A program made the translations under genes and the position numbers. A DNA stretch of 64,000 nucleotides from Ceratothoa steindachneri. Lineage: Eukaryota > Arthropoda > Malacostraca > Isopoda > Cymothoidae. Of the stretch, positions 1-11,560 are shown piece after piece. Under the pieces are notes generated by a model. It was not told the DNA's origin and ran no database searches. It saw only the letters and a program-made list of their open reading frames with translations. The DNA is taken from NCBI GenBank assembly GCA_963969495.1, contig OZ018327.1, positions 38,499,720 to 38,563,719 on the forward strand, in the 5' to 3' direction. Every line of letters starts with the position of its first letter. The first letter of the stretch is position 1.

Positions 1-409
1 CTCCATATCTGTGCATCATCGGGAGCCAATTAAAAACAGCTGTCGACGTGCAATGGTATCAATATATATCACAATATGAATAGTTAACGTCAAAGCTTAA
101 ATGGCTACTTTCTCGTATCAGGCCCAAGTTATTCTGTAGATTTGGAACGATAAGCCAGAATGTCGCTCAGTGTGGTGTAGCACGAAGAAGATACGAAAAC
201 ATAAAAAATAGAGAATAAGATAAAAAGATGAGGGTAATTCTATAGATAAACAACTCTGTTGCTATTTATTCTGCGCGCAAAGGGCTGTTTTTCGAGTTAT
301 TAGCACTTAAAAGTAGTATTTTCCAATAGATACACCTATTGATAACAAGAATAAGATAAACTAAAAATGCTATTTAGGATTGAATTTGGTTAAGATAATA
401 TTGGTTAGT
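1..409. other. AT-rich DNA, nothing recognised
   Basis: No open frame of note, repeat unit or family motif is visible in this lead-in stretch. Confidence 0.5.
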
Positions 410-591
410 TAAGCTAACCTGATCTAACCTAACCTAATCTAACCTAACCTAACCTTACCTAATCAAATCTAACCTAACCTAACCTAGCCTTACCTAATCT
501 AACCTAACCTAATCTAACCTAACCTAACCTTGCATAATCTAACAAACTAACTTTAATTAATCTAACCTAACCTACCCTAACCTAACCTATG
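410..591. repeat. Degenerate internal CCTAA (TTAGG) array
   Basis: The stretch is built from imperfect CCTAA pentamers (taacctaacct, with variants such as taatct and ttacct). CCTAA/TTAGG is the ancestral telomere repeat of arthropods. The units are mutated and are followed by ordinary sequence, so this is an internal telomere-like or dispersed pentamer satellite rather than a chromosome end. It is the main clue to the host lineage. Confidence 0.85.
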
Positions 592-2459
592 TGTCATGAT
601 CGATATTCGGTTGGAGTGGATTTGAAAATTTCCACCATCATATTTTTTTACCCCTTGGATTAATATTTAACTTTTTTGTTAGTTTAATTCTGTTTGTTTA
701 ATTTGTTTGTGTATTTTTCTTTAATAAAAGTTATTTTACCGATCATTTTTTAACTATACCAATAAGTTTCCTGGGGGTCATCAACTATGATTGATAATTT
801 GGAGGGAGTCATCTTCTAGGATTGAAATTTCTTGAGGGTAATTAATTAGGACTGGTGTTCTCGGAGATCGTTGTCTAAGGTTGATCTGTATAAGGTTAGT
901 TAGGGGTAGCATGTTAGTTAAACACGTTTAGTTTTATTTTATTTAAATAAATTACATATCCTTTTTTGTCTTTGAATCTTCAAATTTAATTGACATCTCC
1001 ATATCCTTCTCGTTATATTTAATTCAGCCTTACTCTCATACCGTTCACAAACATTTTCCGTTTGGATGCTGCCTATATTTGACTTAAATCAATTCCATCT
1101 TCAAAACTACCATAATATTCCTACGAGAATGCAAGTATATTCATTTCACAACCATCACAAAGAGCAGTCATTTTGGACTTGACTGTGCCACGGCGTGTCA
1201 CCAGAATAGCCTTCTTCTGGGGCTCCTCTCCGGCAGAAAATAAGTAAACAAAACCTATCAACTTACTAAAACCCAAATCCCCCAAAGTTAATCTAATCTA
1301 AAAATAAACTTAAAAAGAAATAACTGACTCAAACCTCCACCGAACCCATTGTTTAGGTGGTTCAAAACAGGCTATCAATGACAAAATGGGTGTCAATCTA
1401 TTTTTCGTCAATAACATCGTAGTTAGAAATTTGTTCGTATTAATTAGCGACACTGCTATATTGTGTATATCTTTGATATACACAATATTTCATATTTTTT
1501 TAAAATTGAGATATTTATTACAAAGCGACTTTGACTGCGTTGGAGTTGTTCATCTGTAGAATTACCAAGTTGAGAGGAAAAAATAAATGAGGAATGCCAT
1601 TCTCCCAAACAAGGAGGCGTGGGTTTGAGGAGCACGGTGCTACTTTCTGTGTACTCTTTTGCTGTAGTGGTTAGACTGTTAAGGAGTTAAATTAACTTAG
1701 TTACTACAATAGTTAACCACTGGGTGCGGCGTCAGATTTGATTTAAGGGATCCATCAGCAGGGGCGTCACGAGCTGGCCGCCCATTGGCGGATATGCTGA
1801 TACTTTGGATCAAGGAGGTAAGAAGCTCAACACTCATTATCACGCGCATAACCAATCGCAGCACCGCTATAAACCCTTCCTGTCTTCGCGACACAACATA
1901 CCCCCTCTTTTCCCCGTTCGGGAACCCTGCCGATGAAGTATTATTTTCTCTTTATTGGTGCACTCATATTCACATGCCCATGACCCGAAAAGGATGACCC
2001 ACCCACTGGGGTCACAGTCGTTTATTAATCATTTTGTTGGTGTTCTAAACACATAATAAGACCGGATATCTCCCTCTCCCCCAAAACGAGTACGAGCCGT
2101 TGTTGCTTTTACGCTCGCCAAGAATTATCAGTCTGATCTTTATGTGCATTTCATCATCTAGTCAGGGGATCTTGTTCACGATGTGGGAATATTCACGATA
2201 CCTCCTACCAAATCATGTTTCTATGTCAGTTAAACTAGTTGACTAGTTAGAGCTGTTAAGCTACTCTATTCTTTCTTCTCTAGTTGTTTTTTATCTTCTT
2301 TTCCTTCTTCTTTATCCCAAATTGGGGGTAGTTCTTACATTTTTAAACCAGATTTCACTAAAGCTTCTACTCTTATTTTACCATAAGCATCAGCACAATT
2401 TTTAAAAGCCTCTATGCTTCACCCAGCTCCCAAATCTTGTTAAGCTGCGATCATTTATG
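592..2459. other. Unassigned DNA
   Basis: AT-rich with one GC-richer patch around 1600-2000. Short open frames on both strands there (up to about 70 codons) have no recognisable motif. No repeat or RNA gene was recognised. Confidence 0.45.
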
Positions 2460-3250
2460 GCTACCACATTCTCAAAACCCATTGTGGAACGGCAAAACAT
2501 CACAAGGAAGGAATACCATAAAAAAAACACATAATGTTCATAAAGAAATCAAACTCGCAGGATTAGTTCATCAAAGTGACGCTTCTTCGAAACCGCCGCC
2601 CTACTTTTCCAAAAATAGCTCAGCAATTACACAGCGGCGACGGAGCAAACGTCTTCTCCACAAGGGTGAAGAGGTGGCTTAGAGATGTTGTGTTTTTCAT
2701 TCGATGGGAGAACAAGGAATGGAAATAAATGGTTCTTTGAAACGATGAGTCCAAGTTTGAAAGTTTTGGTTCCAAATGGAGAGATTTTGTGATGAGTAGT
2801 AGTAAGCGAGGGGCTCCTCACTGTATTGTGCTTAAGGTGAAGCATAGGGAGGTAGTGTGATAGTTTCGAGCTCTTTTTCCTGACAAATCAGTGGCAGGTC
2901 TTTGTAAAATATCGGTCCAAATTATATTTTGCAAATGGAGAATGAATGATATTAAGCACACGTCCAGACTGTGTCGTCGTTATGTTATTTGGAGAAGAAA
3001 GAATAAGAAAGAAAGTTTAAAATCATGGATTAGCTACCCCAGACTTCTGATTTCAATCCTATGGAATTACTGTGGGATTATCTCGATAGATGAGAGAAAG
3101 AGAAGCAACCAACGAATACAAGTATCCATGTAATTGTTTGTTTGAATGTTGGAATCAAACTCCACAAGAATATTTGGTTTCCCTGGAAAATAGGATGGTA
3201 AGAATATGATCTGCAGTCATCAAAGCAAAAAGTGGTTAGTTTGATGTTCA
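2460..3250 (+). pseudogene. Tc1-like transposase relic
   Basis: A decayed Tc1/mariner superfamily transposase, read through several frameshifts and stops. Visible blocks in order are the end of the helix-turn-helix region near 2530-2640, the first catalytic block NDESKFESFGSKWRDF near 2740-2790, a remnant of the second block (NDIKHTSRLC, about 2945-2975, with the catalytic Asp apparently lost), and a clear C-terminal block with SDFNPMELLWDYLDR (about 3047-3090) followed by EYLVSLENRMVRI and AVIKAKSG near 3170-3235. The DxNPxExLWD context is the third catalytic position of the DD34E family. No full-length frame survives, and terminal inverted repeats were not identified with confidence. Confidence 0.75.
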
Positions 3251-3409
3251 AAATGTAGTTATTGTTCTCTATATCTCTATATTTTGTTATGTTTTTAAGT
3301 TTAACATTAAAGTTGATCTAAAATAAATCTACTGGCTCATTTACTTACATTATTATGCGATTTTTTATATTAAAAGAAAAATAGGGGGTGCTAGTATTTA
3401 AGACCGGTA

Positions 3410-3664
3410 ATATATATATACATACGAAGAAAAAGAAATGTATGTGAGTGAACACATGAGACTCGAAACCGGAATTTAAAGGCAAAAGAAAGGCAAATTG
3501 CAAGGACCTCGAATGCAAAAATAGCGAGAGAAAGCTCAATAAAGGCAATGCATAAGGTAGATGACAAGGTTAATCTTCCTGGGGGAAAATGAAATATTTT
3601 AGCCGTGTGTCGAACCCAAGTATCCCAAATGCAGATCAAGTGCTCTACCGCTGAGCCACCAGGC
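3410..3664 (-). repeat. tRNA-derived SINE copy
   Basis: On the minus strand a tRNA-like head (about 3664 down to 3595) carries an A-box-like TGGCTCAGCGGTAGAGC and a B-box-like GGTTCGACACAC, the internal RNA polymerase III promoter. The head resembles tRNA-Ala or a related tRNA, but the acceptor stem is not restored. An unrelated body of about 175 bp runs to a short (TA)n tail at 3410-3420. Head, body and simple tail is the usual SINE plan. A degenerate tRNA pseudogene is the alternative. Confidence 0.55.
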
Positions 3665-4869
3665 AAAGAATTCCAAATTATAGCGAGAGATGTCAGGGAG
3701 ATTCTTTTTAATAGAGTCCCTCATCTGGCTACTACCAGCAAAGGCATAGCCGCTTAAAGATTAAACTAGTCTATCCGTAGGCCAAATTAAAAATAAATAA
3801 GAGGCAAACAACAATAGATGAATATAACAAAAGCGCCAGACGAAAAGACAAAACCCCAATAAAGCACAAGAAAGAAAAGGCAAACTCAGGTGGCATTGGT
3901 AGGCAAACCTCCTTTCGAGGCCCCAGCATCCAACCACAAACCCTAATAATAAAAAAACTATAAAATTGGCCAGTCTCCTAAATCTCCACTATTCCACTTT
4001 TAGGAATGCAGAAACTCGTTCCGTGTACGTGGAACAAAGGGTATCAACCGAGCTCGTGCCGCTACAGGGCCATGTAGCGCGCGCAAAGCTCCCCCAGACA
4101 GGGACATTCTACCAGAATGTGCCAGAACAAGCTGGGGTACCAAGCAGACGCCCCGGTAAGGTTGAGAGAAGCGCTCGCGCGATATAACGAAAGGCCTGTG
4201 TATCATTCATTACTCGGAGACTATCGTTGCTTCTTCTTGGGTCTCAATGGATAATCGAGCCTTTGAAATGTGATCAAGTAAGAGAATTGAAGTAAAAATC
4301 CCTTTGAAGTACTTTATACCCTGGGGGTATACAACGATTCATAGGATTGATGCTTTGGGTAGACATTTAGCGCTATCTATGTCTGATAGCATTCTGGGGA
4401 GATCACCTGACAAGTTAAATAGTGAAATAATTTAATTTGTAAATTTAAAGAATGAAAAATATTTTGAACAAATCGAAGTACATTATTAATATTTTGTGGA
4501 CGTTGCTTTTAGCGGCTACCTGAGCTAGAATTTTCTAGACATAGATTTAATAACTCGTGAGATAAAAGCTTGGTGTATTTCTGACCATATTTAGCACGGC
4601 GTATTTGACTGTGGTCCTAGTTTGGGGGAGATTTCCGTAAAGTCAAGTCTAGTATTTTTCACTCATGCTCACTTGCGTTCAAGTGCGGAGATTGACTCGG
4701 CAAAGAAGCCATTTGAAGGCACTTTGGTCCCCTCATTTTTGGTCCTCTTGCAGTATGATATAAGGAGCCAAAACTTCAGCCAAGATATAACTTTCTTTTT
4801 ACAGATGTCCTTTTGAAAACAATGGTAGAGGTCATTATTTTAGAATCTTCGTTTCATTTTCCTTGTGGT

Positions 4870-4870
<1 letters not shown>
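3665..4870. other. Unassigned DNA with a GC-rich patch
   Basis: About 4005-4200 is markedly GC-richer than its flanks and is open on both strands for about 70 codons. I could not match it to a family. The rest is AT-rich with no visible feature. Confidence 0.4.
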
Positions 4871-4872
<2 letters not shown>

Positions 4873-4916
<44 letters not shown>

Positions 4917-5200
4917 ACGGGAAAATAACAATAGCACATGACAGGGTAGAGGCTCAATAACCAATATGAAATAAGGAAAGATGATAGGCAAGCGATTTTG
5001 TCTTTTTATAATACCAAACAAGAATCAAAGATGAATTAAGGAAGACGGAAGAGAGATGTAGAAAAACGGAATAAAATAATATAAACTCCTTTACCTGTTA
5101 AGGAAACTGAAATAATAGGTGGGGTTCGAACATATGCTATCGAGTGCTCTTCGCTTTTCAAGCCAAGCCGCTAACCACTAGTTTACCATCCAAAGCTCCC
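4873..5200 (-). repeat. tRNA-derived SINE, minus copy of an inverted pair
   Basis: The head lies at about 5200-5115 on the minus strand, with A-box-like CTAGTGGTTAGCGGC and B-box GTTCGAACCCC. The body runs leftward to a (TA)n tail at 4873-4915. Its sequence matches the + copy that follows, including a shared segment next to the tail (gggaaataacaata-like, then aaggaaagatgata). The shared boundary at the (TA)n shows that the microsatellite is the 3' tail of the retroposon. Confidence 0.75.
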
Positions 5201-5305
5201 TCTATTTACGAACCCATGTGTGTCTCTGACTCTTGTTTCTTCATATTGGTCCTTCCATTCACTGTTGTGCTTATAAACTGACTAGACATATGGTTTGGGG
5301 GTATG

Positions 5306-5573
5306 TGGATGGTAGCTTAGTGGTTAGCGCTGTGGACTGAAAAGCGAAGAGCGCTCGATGGCCTATATTCGAACCCCACCTATTATTTCACTTTCTTTAA
5401 CAGGTAAAATAATGTATATTCTTTTATTCAGTCTTTTATCTCAATATTCCTTCTTTCTTAATCTATGTGTGATTGTATGAAAGACGAATTCGCTTTCGTA
5501 TCATCTTTCCTTATTTTAATTCCTATGGGTTATTTGAGCATCTAACGTGTCACGTGTTATTGTGATTTCCCGT

Positions 5574-5668
<95 letters not shown>
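5306..5668 (+). repeat. tRNA-derived SINE, plus copy of an inverted pair
   Basis: The tRNA-like head spans 5308-5380. It has an A box (TAGCTTAGTGGTTAGCGC), an anticodon-arm-like middle, and a B box ATTCGAACCCC at 5368-5378. A body of about 195 bp follows, then a (TA)n tail of about 93 bp (5576-5668). The copy is head-to-head with the minus copy at 4873-5200, separated by about 105 bp, so transcripts across both could fold into a long hairpin. The head is too mutated to be called a working tRNA gene. Confidence 0.75.
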
Positions 5669-5670
<2 letters not shown>

Positions 5671-6050
5671 TAACTAATTAACTGTTTTCTTGCTCCCCCG
5701 ACCCTGACTATTAAATCCCTCCTCCCCCTCCCAAAATACAAGACCCCTATTTTCCATCATACTCACACTTCAGTTCTTTGTTTATACATTTATTTATTAT
5801 TCGCGTCCCATTATTGTCTCCCCTCCTCCCAACCGCGCTGTGGGAGAGACCCTTACCCCCCTCTCCCGTATTCAAGTGATCTCTGCACTTATCGCCCCCC
5901 CCCCTCCTTCTGTCCAGCGCCATCTGGCCGGGTCAGGACAATGGCGGGAATCACTCTTCTTGGCGTTTCTCGAGGACGACTCGCCACAAAGATTTCCTCC
6001 TCAGGATAAAGACGATAATGACAATAATGACAGATAATGTGGATAATGAC
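5669..6050. other. C-rich unassigned DNA
   Basis: Pyrimidine- and C-rich sequence with short poly-C runs. A 65-codon open frame here has no recognised motif and is not called a gene. Confidence 0.4.
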
Positions 6051-6560
6051 CTAGCGAGGAATGAATGGCTGAAGGGGGGTCTTTAAACGAAGGGAAAAAT
6101 GAAGGGGGGGTCTTCTAAAGACAAAAATGGGGTAAGGAATGACAGGTAAGGTAAGGAATTGTAAATACAGTTGTGAATGAAGATGACGAAGAAAAGAAAT
6201 ATAAATACGAGTGTGAAAGCAGAGGAAAGAAGTGTAAATACTAGTGTGACGGAAGAACACTAAAATGGAGTGAAAATACAGTTGTGAAGAAATATACTAG
6301 ATAAAAGAGATGTAAAATTTAGTTCGAACGAAGATACAAAGAAATACTGTAAATAAGAGTGTGAAGGAAGTAAACAAATAAAATACGAGTAAATACGAGT
6401 GAGAACTAACAAAAATAGAGGAAAGAAGCGTAAATACTGAGATGAATGAAGAACAAATAGTCTTTGTAAACTATGAGAACAAAAATACTAGTGTTGTAAA
6501 AAAGGTGAAATTAGATGTGAAAAAGCAATTAAAATAAATCAATTTTAAACAAAGAAAACA
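6051..6560. repeat. Degenerate purine-rich tandem repeat
   Basis: A loosely repeated unit of roughly 35-40 bp recurs, with the core gtaaatac(t/g)agtgtgaa(g)gaag. Units are heavily diverged and the right edge fades into AT-rich DNA. Confidence 0.5.
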
Positions 6561-7253
6561 AGTGAAAATTTGAATGAAAAGAAAGAAATAAGAAGTGAAA
6601 TAATTAGGTAAAAATGAGAAAAAAGAAAATTAAATTGGAAAGAAATGACTAAAACAAAGTAAAATGCATATTAGAAAACAAGAGAAAATACCAGTATAGA
6701 CAATGACAAAGTTTAGATCCGGGCAGCGTAAACAAAGAAGTAAGTGAAAATAATTTTTTATGAAAGAAAACAAGGCAAATTTCTTCTGTAAAAAAAATGT
6801 TAATCCTATCGTGTTGACCAATTAAATCTATATTGCATAATAAATGGGATAAATATTTTTAGAATTGTTTTGGGTAAATGTTTCCAATTGCGACAAAAAA
6901 ATCAATATTTCGTTTTATTTCCCGATAAGTGATGGAAAATTGATCTTAGAATTCATTTTGTCCTTCAATATCGGTGATTGCCACGACTTCCTAAATAGCA
7001 TTGCCAACATAATAAAAGCCTCATTAAATTACAAGGATAATTTATCTCTTATAACCGATGCGGGATTACATCATTGCTTAATAGTAGCTCTACATTCATG
7101 TTTCTTATAGTTTTTAGAAAATAATAACAACAGTTTTATTAAAAAAAAGGGCCGATAAAACAAGTCAATCCAAGATTAACGATGAGCAAATCTAAAAAGG
7201 TTATGTTCAAAAGCAACTCAAACGAAGGATTTCAAAAGCGAGACGCACAACAT
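6561..7253. other. AT-rich DNA, nothing recognised
   Basis: An 80-codon frame at 6865-7110 has no identifiable motif or start context. No repeat was seen. Confidence 0.4.
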
Positions 7254-7746
7254 CCTAACAAGGTCACAGACCTAAGTTGCGTGCTCTCAATTATTTTAAT
7301 AATTTTGAATAAAAAATCATTTACAAACGTATTATGAATTAAAAAACATATCATTTAACCTTACGAACTTCAAAACTTCGAACAAGTAGCACAATCAGAC
7401 CCATTATTAGTTTTATTTTAATAATTCTCGGACTAACTTTGATCCGTAGGTTATTCGGTCAGATGGTAACATTTTACTTTTCAAAGAGTTTTGGCAATAA
7501 CATCGTAACTATTCGGCTGATTTTAATTAAATGTGAAATTTTTGTGTTGTTTTATATTCTCCTTCGAATGATATAATTATAAAGGTCCTTTAAAGGTTAA
7601 TTTATGTAATTATTAAAATAAAACTAACTATGGGTCGGATTGCACCACTTCTTGAAAGTTTTGAAGGTCTTGAGGTCATATTGGTCATAAGGTCATAAGG
7701 AAAAATAATTAAGAGCGCGCGACCTAGGTCTGGTGACCTTATTTTA
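7254..7746. mobile_element. Fold-back (long-TIR) element, copy 1
   Basis: The ends are inverted copies of each other. The left reads aaggtcacagacctaagttg then cgtgctctcaattatttt; the right, reversed, reads aaggtcaccagacctaggtc then gcgcgctcttaattattt. Inner segments are also inverted (cagacccattattagtttta near 7398 against its complement near 7632). No coding capacity is seen. The central segment (ttcggtcagatggtaac, aataacatcgtaactattcg, atattctccttcgaatgata) recurs in the longer element at 41651-42878, so this is a dispersed family, most simply a non-autonomous fold-back DNA transposon. Confidence 0.7.
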
Positions 7747-8194
7747 TTATAACTGAAAAAAATCTTTGATCATTTCTTCACTCTGAATCAACTTCATCAT
7801 TAAATCAACTATAAATTTGTATGGGAAAACGTCACACTTCCTTGATATACTCCTCAATCGCAACCTCGCCACTAAATCTCTACACTTTTCTATTTAACCT
7901 AAACCTACGCACTCTATACTTTTTTATCCCACACAGTGTGAACACGCAACAAATCATTTCTCTCTGCCATGTTCCGTCAAGGATACAGGACACGCTATCC
8001 ATTTTTGTTCCCAGAAAAAAATCGCAGGACAACATATGTTTAGATCACGCCCCATCGCATACATATGTTTAGATAGCCCCCCTCCCATTATTTTATTAAT
8101 GAAGCTCACTTCCAAGCATGGAAAATGTATTTCCATTAAAAATAAAAAAAATCTAATAATAAGAATACAACTACACGCCGTTACATCTTTCTGC
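7747..8194. other. Unassigned AT-rich DNA
   Basis: Short frames of 83-84 codons overlap on opposite strands (7821-8208) without family motifs. Confidence 0.4.
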
Positions 8195-8955
8195 ATTCGA
8201 TTCCTCAATTAAAAGGTCTCAAAAAAACTTCGTTTTCCATCCCTCAATTAAAAAGTAAAAAAACTACATGCTTCCTATTACTAAAATTAAATGGTCTGAA
8301 AAACTTCGAGTTTTCCATTTCTCAATTAAAAGGTCTAAAAAACTTCGTTTTCCATTTTTCAATTAAAAGGTAAAAAATCTTCATGCTTTTCATTCCTAAA
8401 ATTAAATGGTTAAAAAACTTCAAGTTTTCCACTCATGTTTTTCATTTGTCAATTAAAAGGTTTAAAAAACTTCGTTTTCCATTTCTCAATTAAAAGGTAA
8501 ACAAAACTGCATGCTTCCCATTACTAAAATTAAATCATCTAAAAAACTTCAAGTTTTCCATTTCTTAATTAAAAGGTTTAAAAACTTCGTTTTCCATTTC
8601 TCAATTAAAAGGTCTAAAAAAAACTTCGTTTTCCATTTCTCAATTAAAAGGTAAAAAATCTTCATGCTTTCCATTCCTAAAATTAAATGGTTAAGAAACT
8701 TCAAGTTTTCCACTCATGTTTTTCATTTCTCAATTAAAAGGTCTAAAAAAACTTCGTTTTCCATTTTTCAATTAAAAGGTCAAAAATCTTAATTCTTTCC
8801 ATTCTTAAAATTCAAAGGTCTAAAAAACTTCAAGTTTTCCATTCATGTTTTTCATTCCTCAATTAAAAGGTCTAAAAAAAATTTGTTTTCCATTCCTCAA
8901 TTAAAAGGTCTAAAAAAAATCGTTTTCCATTCCATAATTAAAAAGTCGAAAAAAC
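8195..8955. repeat. AT-rich minisatellite, about 40-bp units
   Basis: About nineteen imperfect units built on tcaattaaaaggtctaaaa and aacttcgttttccatt. Some variants read cttcatgctttccattccta or cttcaagttttccactcatg, giving a higher-order alternation of unit types. Any open frame over it reflects repeat composition. Confidence 0.85.
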
Positions 8956-9421
8956 TGCCAAATCCATCTAAACATAGAATTTATCTTTCCTTATCACAAA
9001 AGAGATTAAATAAATGGCACATCCACTCTCTGCCACATATTACCGAGCACATTTTAATTCCATACACAAAGTATAACAAGTTATACATTGTGTACACCGA
9101 CCGAAGCTTGTGTAAATAAATTTGCTAACACACCATTCCATTACTCTTTACACGTCAAATTAGACCTACATAGCAATGAATTGCTATGCGCTCTAGCCTC
9201 TTCTCTATTCAAACTTTACCACCGGTTAGAAACCCTCTAACTAAACTTCCGAACCTCCTTCTAGCACGCCTCATAAACCGGCTACATGATCGCTCCTTCA
9301 CAAAGCCGCCCAATGAATGCTCTCTTACAACCTGGCTATGTGGAACGCCACTTCACAATCTCACTCCATGCATGTACGTTTCCCCCACATACTCTCTTCA
9401 TTTACATCCACCGAGAAACGC
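8956..9421. other. Unassigned DNA
   Basis: An 87-codon frame at 9186-9449 runs into the palindrome that follows and shows no known motif. Confidence 0.4.
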
Positions 9422-9676
9422 TGAAGATTTCCTTCAGGCATTTTACTAATTGATTAAATTTGTTTGATATAATTTTTTTAGTTCCTTTAATCAAGAACAC
9501 TTAGATTCTTTGTTTAATTTAGTAGGTTGATTTCAATTTAACTGGGTACACCCCAGTTAAATTGAAATCAACCTACTAAATTAAACAAAGAATCTAAGTG
9601 TTCTTGATTAAAGGAACTAAAAAAATTATATCAAACAAATTTAATCAATTAGTAAAATGCCTGAAGGAAATCTTCA
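9422..9676. repeat. Perfect palindrome with 125-bp arms
   Basis: The left arm 9422-9546 is the exact reverse complement of 9552-9676 by eye, with only a 5-base spacer (TACAC) between. The arms begin with TGAAGATTTCCTTCAGGC and end with TTAACTGGG. The lack of mismatches contrasts with the heavily mutated neighbours, so the duplication is very recent or artefactual. Confidence 0.9.
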
Positions 9677-9775
9677 AATTTTAGGGTAATGATTTCAGAG
9701 AATCTCCAGAGCAAATGAAACAGAATCTACCATGATTCCTTCTACAATTTGTCCAATGGAATAAAATTAAATCTA

Positions 9776-10703
9776 CGAGGGGCGGTTAATAAGTCTGCAA
9801 TTCGGATATAAGGAAACGAGATATGAGGAGAAGTGTTTTATTATTTTTCAATATAACTACCCTCGACTTCAATGCACTTGCGCCACTTGTCCCTGAGGCT
9901 TCGAATTCCCGACAACCAGAAACCTCCCGACTGCTGTTTAATCCACTCCTGGACGGCGAGCTGGACATCTTCATCGTCCCCAAACCGGCGTCCACGAATT
10001 GGAGCCTTGAGCTGGCGGAATAAATATAGTCACTAGGGGCCAGATCTGGACTGTAGGGGGATGGTTTAGCTCCTTGAATCCGCACTCGCGCAGGCCAGCT
10101 TGTGCAACTCTGGCCTTGTGGATTTTGACGACGTTGAAGTGGTTCATGGGGCGTGAGGTTTCTAGGGACCCAACGGGCAGAGACCTTGGTCATAACCAAA
10201 TTGTTGTGCATAATGTTCATAACACTTCCATGTGATATTCCAAGTTCTCGCCCGGTTTCTTCGACCTTCACCCGTCGATTCTCGAGGATCATCCTCTCCA
10301 CACGGGCCACATTGCCCTCGTTGGTCATGTCTGACGGGTGTCCTGGACGGGGGTCATCTTCAAGGGACTCACGACCATGGCGTAACTCCCTATTCCAGCA
10401 AGCAATGGTTGCATAGGAAGGGACGGTGTCAGTGTACACTGCAACCATGCGTTCATGGATCTCTTTTGCATTCTTGCCTTTCTTGGTCAAAATTTGATCA
10501 CTGCGCGGTGCTCAACCTTCTCCATTGTTCAAATATTTGTGACTGACAATCTCAGATCGGCTACTGCTTCTTAAATAGACGAGGCAGGAGCGTGCGGCTG
10601 CAGGTTCTGACCTGTCATAACTTGTCCTAACACCTTCACAAACAGCCATCCACCTCCCTCTGTTTTGCCCTACTGATTTGCAAAACTTATTGACCGCCCC
10701 TCG
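9776..10703 (-). mobile_element. Internally deleted mariner element, copy A
   Basis: A 928-bp element bounded by TA dinucleotides (9774-9775 and 10704-10705) with about 24-bp inverted ends, CGAGGGGCGGTTAATAAGT on the left and the complement of ACTTATTGACCGCCCCTCG on the right. Full-length mariners are usually about 1.3 kb, and the missing part lies in the middle of the transposase gene. It shares its deletion junction with the copy at 31657-32590. Confidence 0.9.
9841..10525 (-). pseudogene. Mariner transposase, catalytic core deleted
   Basis: The ancestral start is probably the ATG at 10525, matching the start of the 31.8-kb copy (MEKVEHRAVIKF). A one-base loss soon after shifts the frame; the long frame that remains begins at 10490. 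The N-terminal helix-turn-helix region is well kept (KNAKEIHERMVAVYTDT, then LGISHGSVMNIM). After RNLTPHEPLQRR the sequence jumps directly to the region just before the third catalytic block YSPDLAPSDY, so the first and second catalytic aspartates are absent. Another frameshift follows. It cannot encode an active transposase, but could still yield a DNA-binding-only protein if transcribed. Confidence 0.85.
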
Positions 10704-10705
10704 TA

Positions 10706-11199
10706 TGACGTGCAGCTGTAATATGTTCCGTGCTTTAATCTATGCTAAATCAGTGATCATCAACCTTTTCAAACAGGCTTCCGAATTAAAATTAGCATAA
10801 GCATTAGGCTATATTAAAAATAGACAAAGAGTAACACAAACACCAAAAAATAAATAAAATCCCATACAAAAACAATCGAACCAACAGAAAACCCTACCTC
10901 CCTTCATAACCGTCAATGCCTTGAATCTCCCTTCCCAACATATTGATATTTTAAGAATACAAATGTTAAAAAGCAATTTTAATTTATTTATTCTTTTATT
11001 TACCTCAACTCAAAAACGGAAAAAAATCTGTGAATGCTAAAAAAGTCTTGCCCACAATTTATAAATCAAAATTCGGGAGAACAATGCTTACAGATATAAT
11101 AGACACGCAAAATGATATTAGTATTATTTTAATTAAACGAGTTAATTACAGATTACTAGCAAATAAACACATCAACATATATAATATATGGATATGACA
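10706..11199. other. AT-rich DNA, nothing recognised
   Basis: No frame, repeat or motif stands out. Confidence 0.45.
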
Positions 11200-11560
11200 A
11201 GTTCACAAAGTAGCGCGTGAGTAGAGCAATAAATGCAAAAAATCACACAGGAAAATGAAAGGCGGATTTAAAGTACTTTCGAACTTGTTCAGTTGATTTT
11301 CAAGGAATAACGAAAGATTTTACAAAGCTGGTATATATGAAAAACAACAGAGTAATGCGCCACCCATGTACAACGAAAGGATACAACATAGATAAATATT
11401 ATCAAAGACGGATATGAAATATAAAACCAAATAGATAAAAGGTCTACTTCCGGAAATTCCAACTGTAAGCAAAGAATGTAGACATTTAGGTCACAAAACT
11501 AAGTACATACAAACCTAATTGTGAATACATAAAAAAACGAGAAAGATAGAACCTGAATTG
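11200..11560 (-). mobile_element. Penelope-like terminal fragment
   Basis: The segment near 11205-11310 matches the terminus of the minus-strand Penelope-like element at 17190-18780. Shared blocks are cacaaagta(g/t)cgcgtgagta, agcaataaatgcaa and ctttcgaact. On the minus strand, 11310-11263 has a hammerhead-like arrangement (CCTTGAAAATC, an AACT/AGTT stem, then GAAAG), although the first core box is mutated. No coding part is attached. It is a truncated or solo terminal repeat. Confidence 0.55.

Noticed and set aside
410..591. True chromosome end
   Set aside because: The pentamers are mutated and non-telomeric sequence continues on both sides.
4005..4200. GC-rich patch as an rRNA fragment
   Set aside because: No conserved rRNA segment could be matched by eye, so it is left unassigned.
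5308..5380. Functional tRNA gene
   Set aside because: The B and A boxes are present, but the acceptor and other stems do not pair well, and the sequence is part of a repeated SINE with a (TA)n tail.
8195..8955. Possible CRISPR array (regular 40-bp units)
   Set aside because: Units are contiguous, degenerate and lack unique spacers; the host is eukaryotic.
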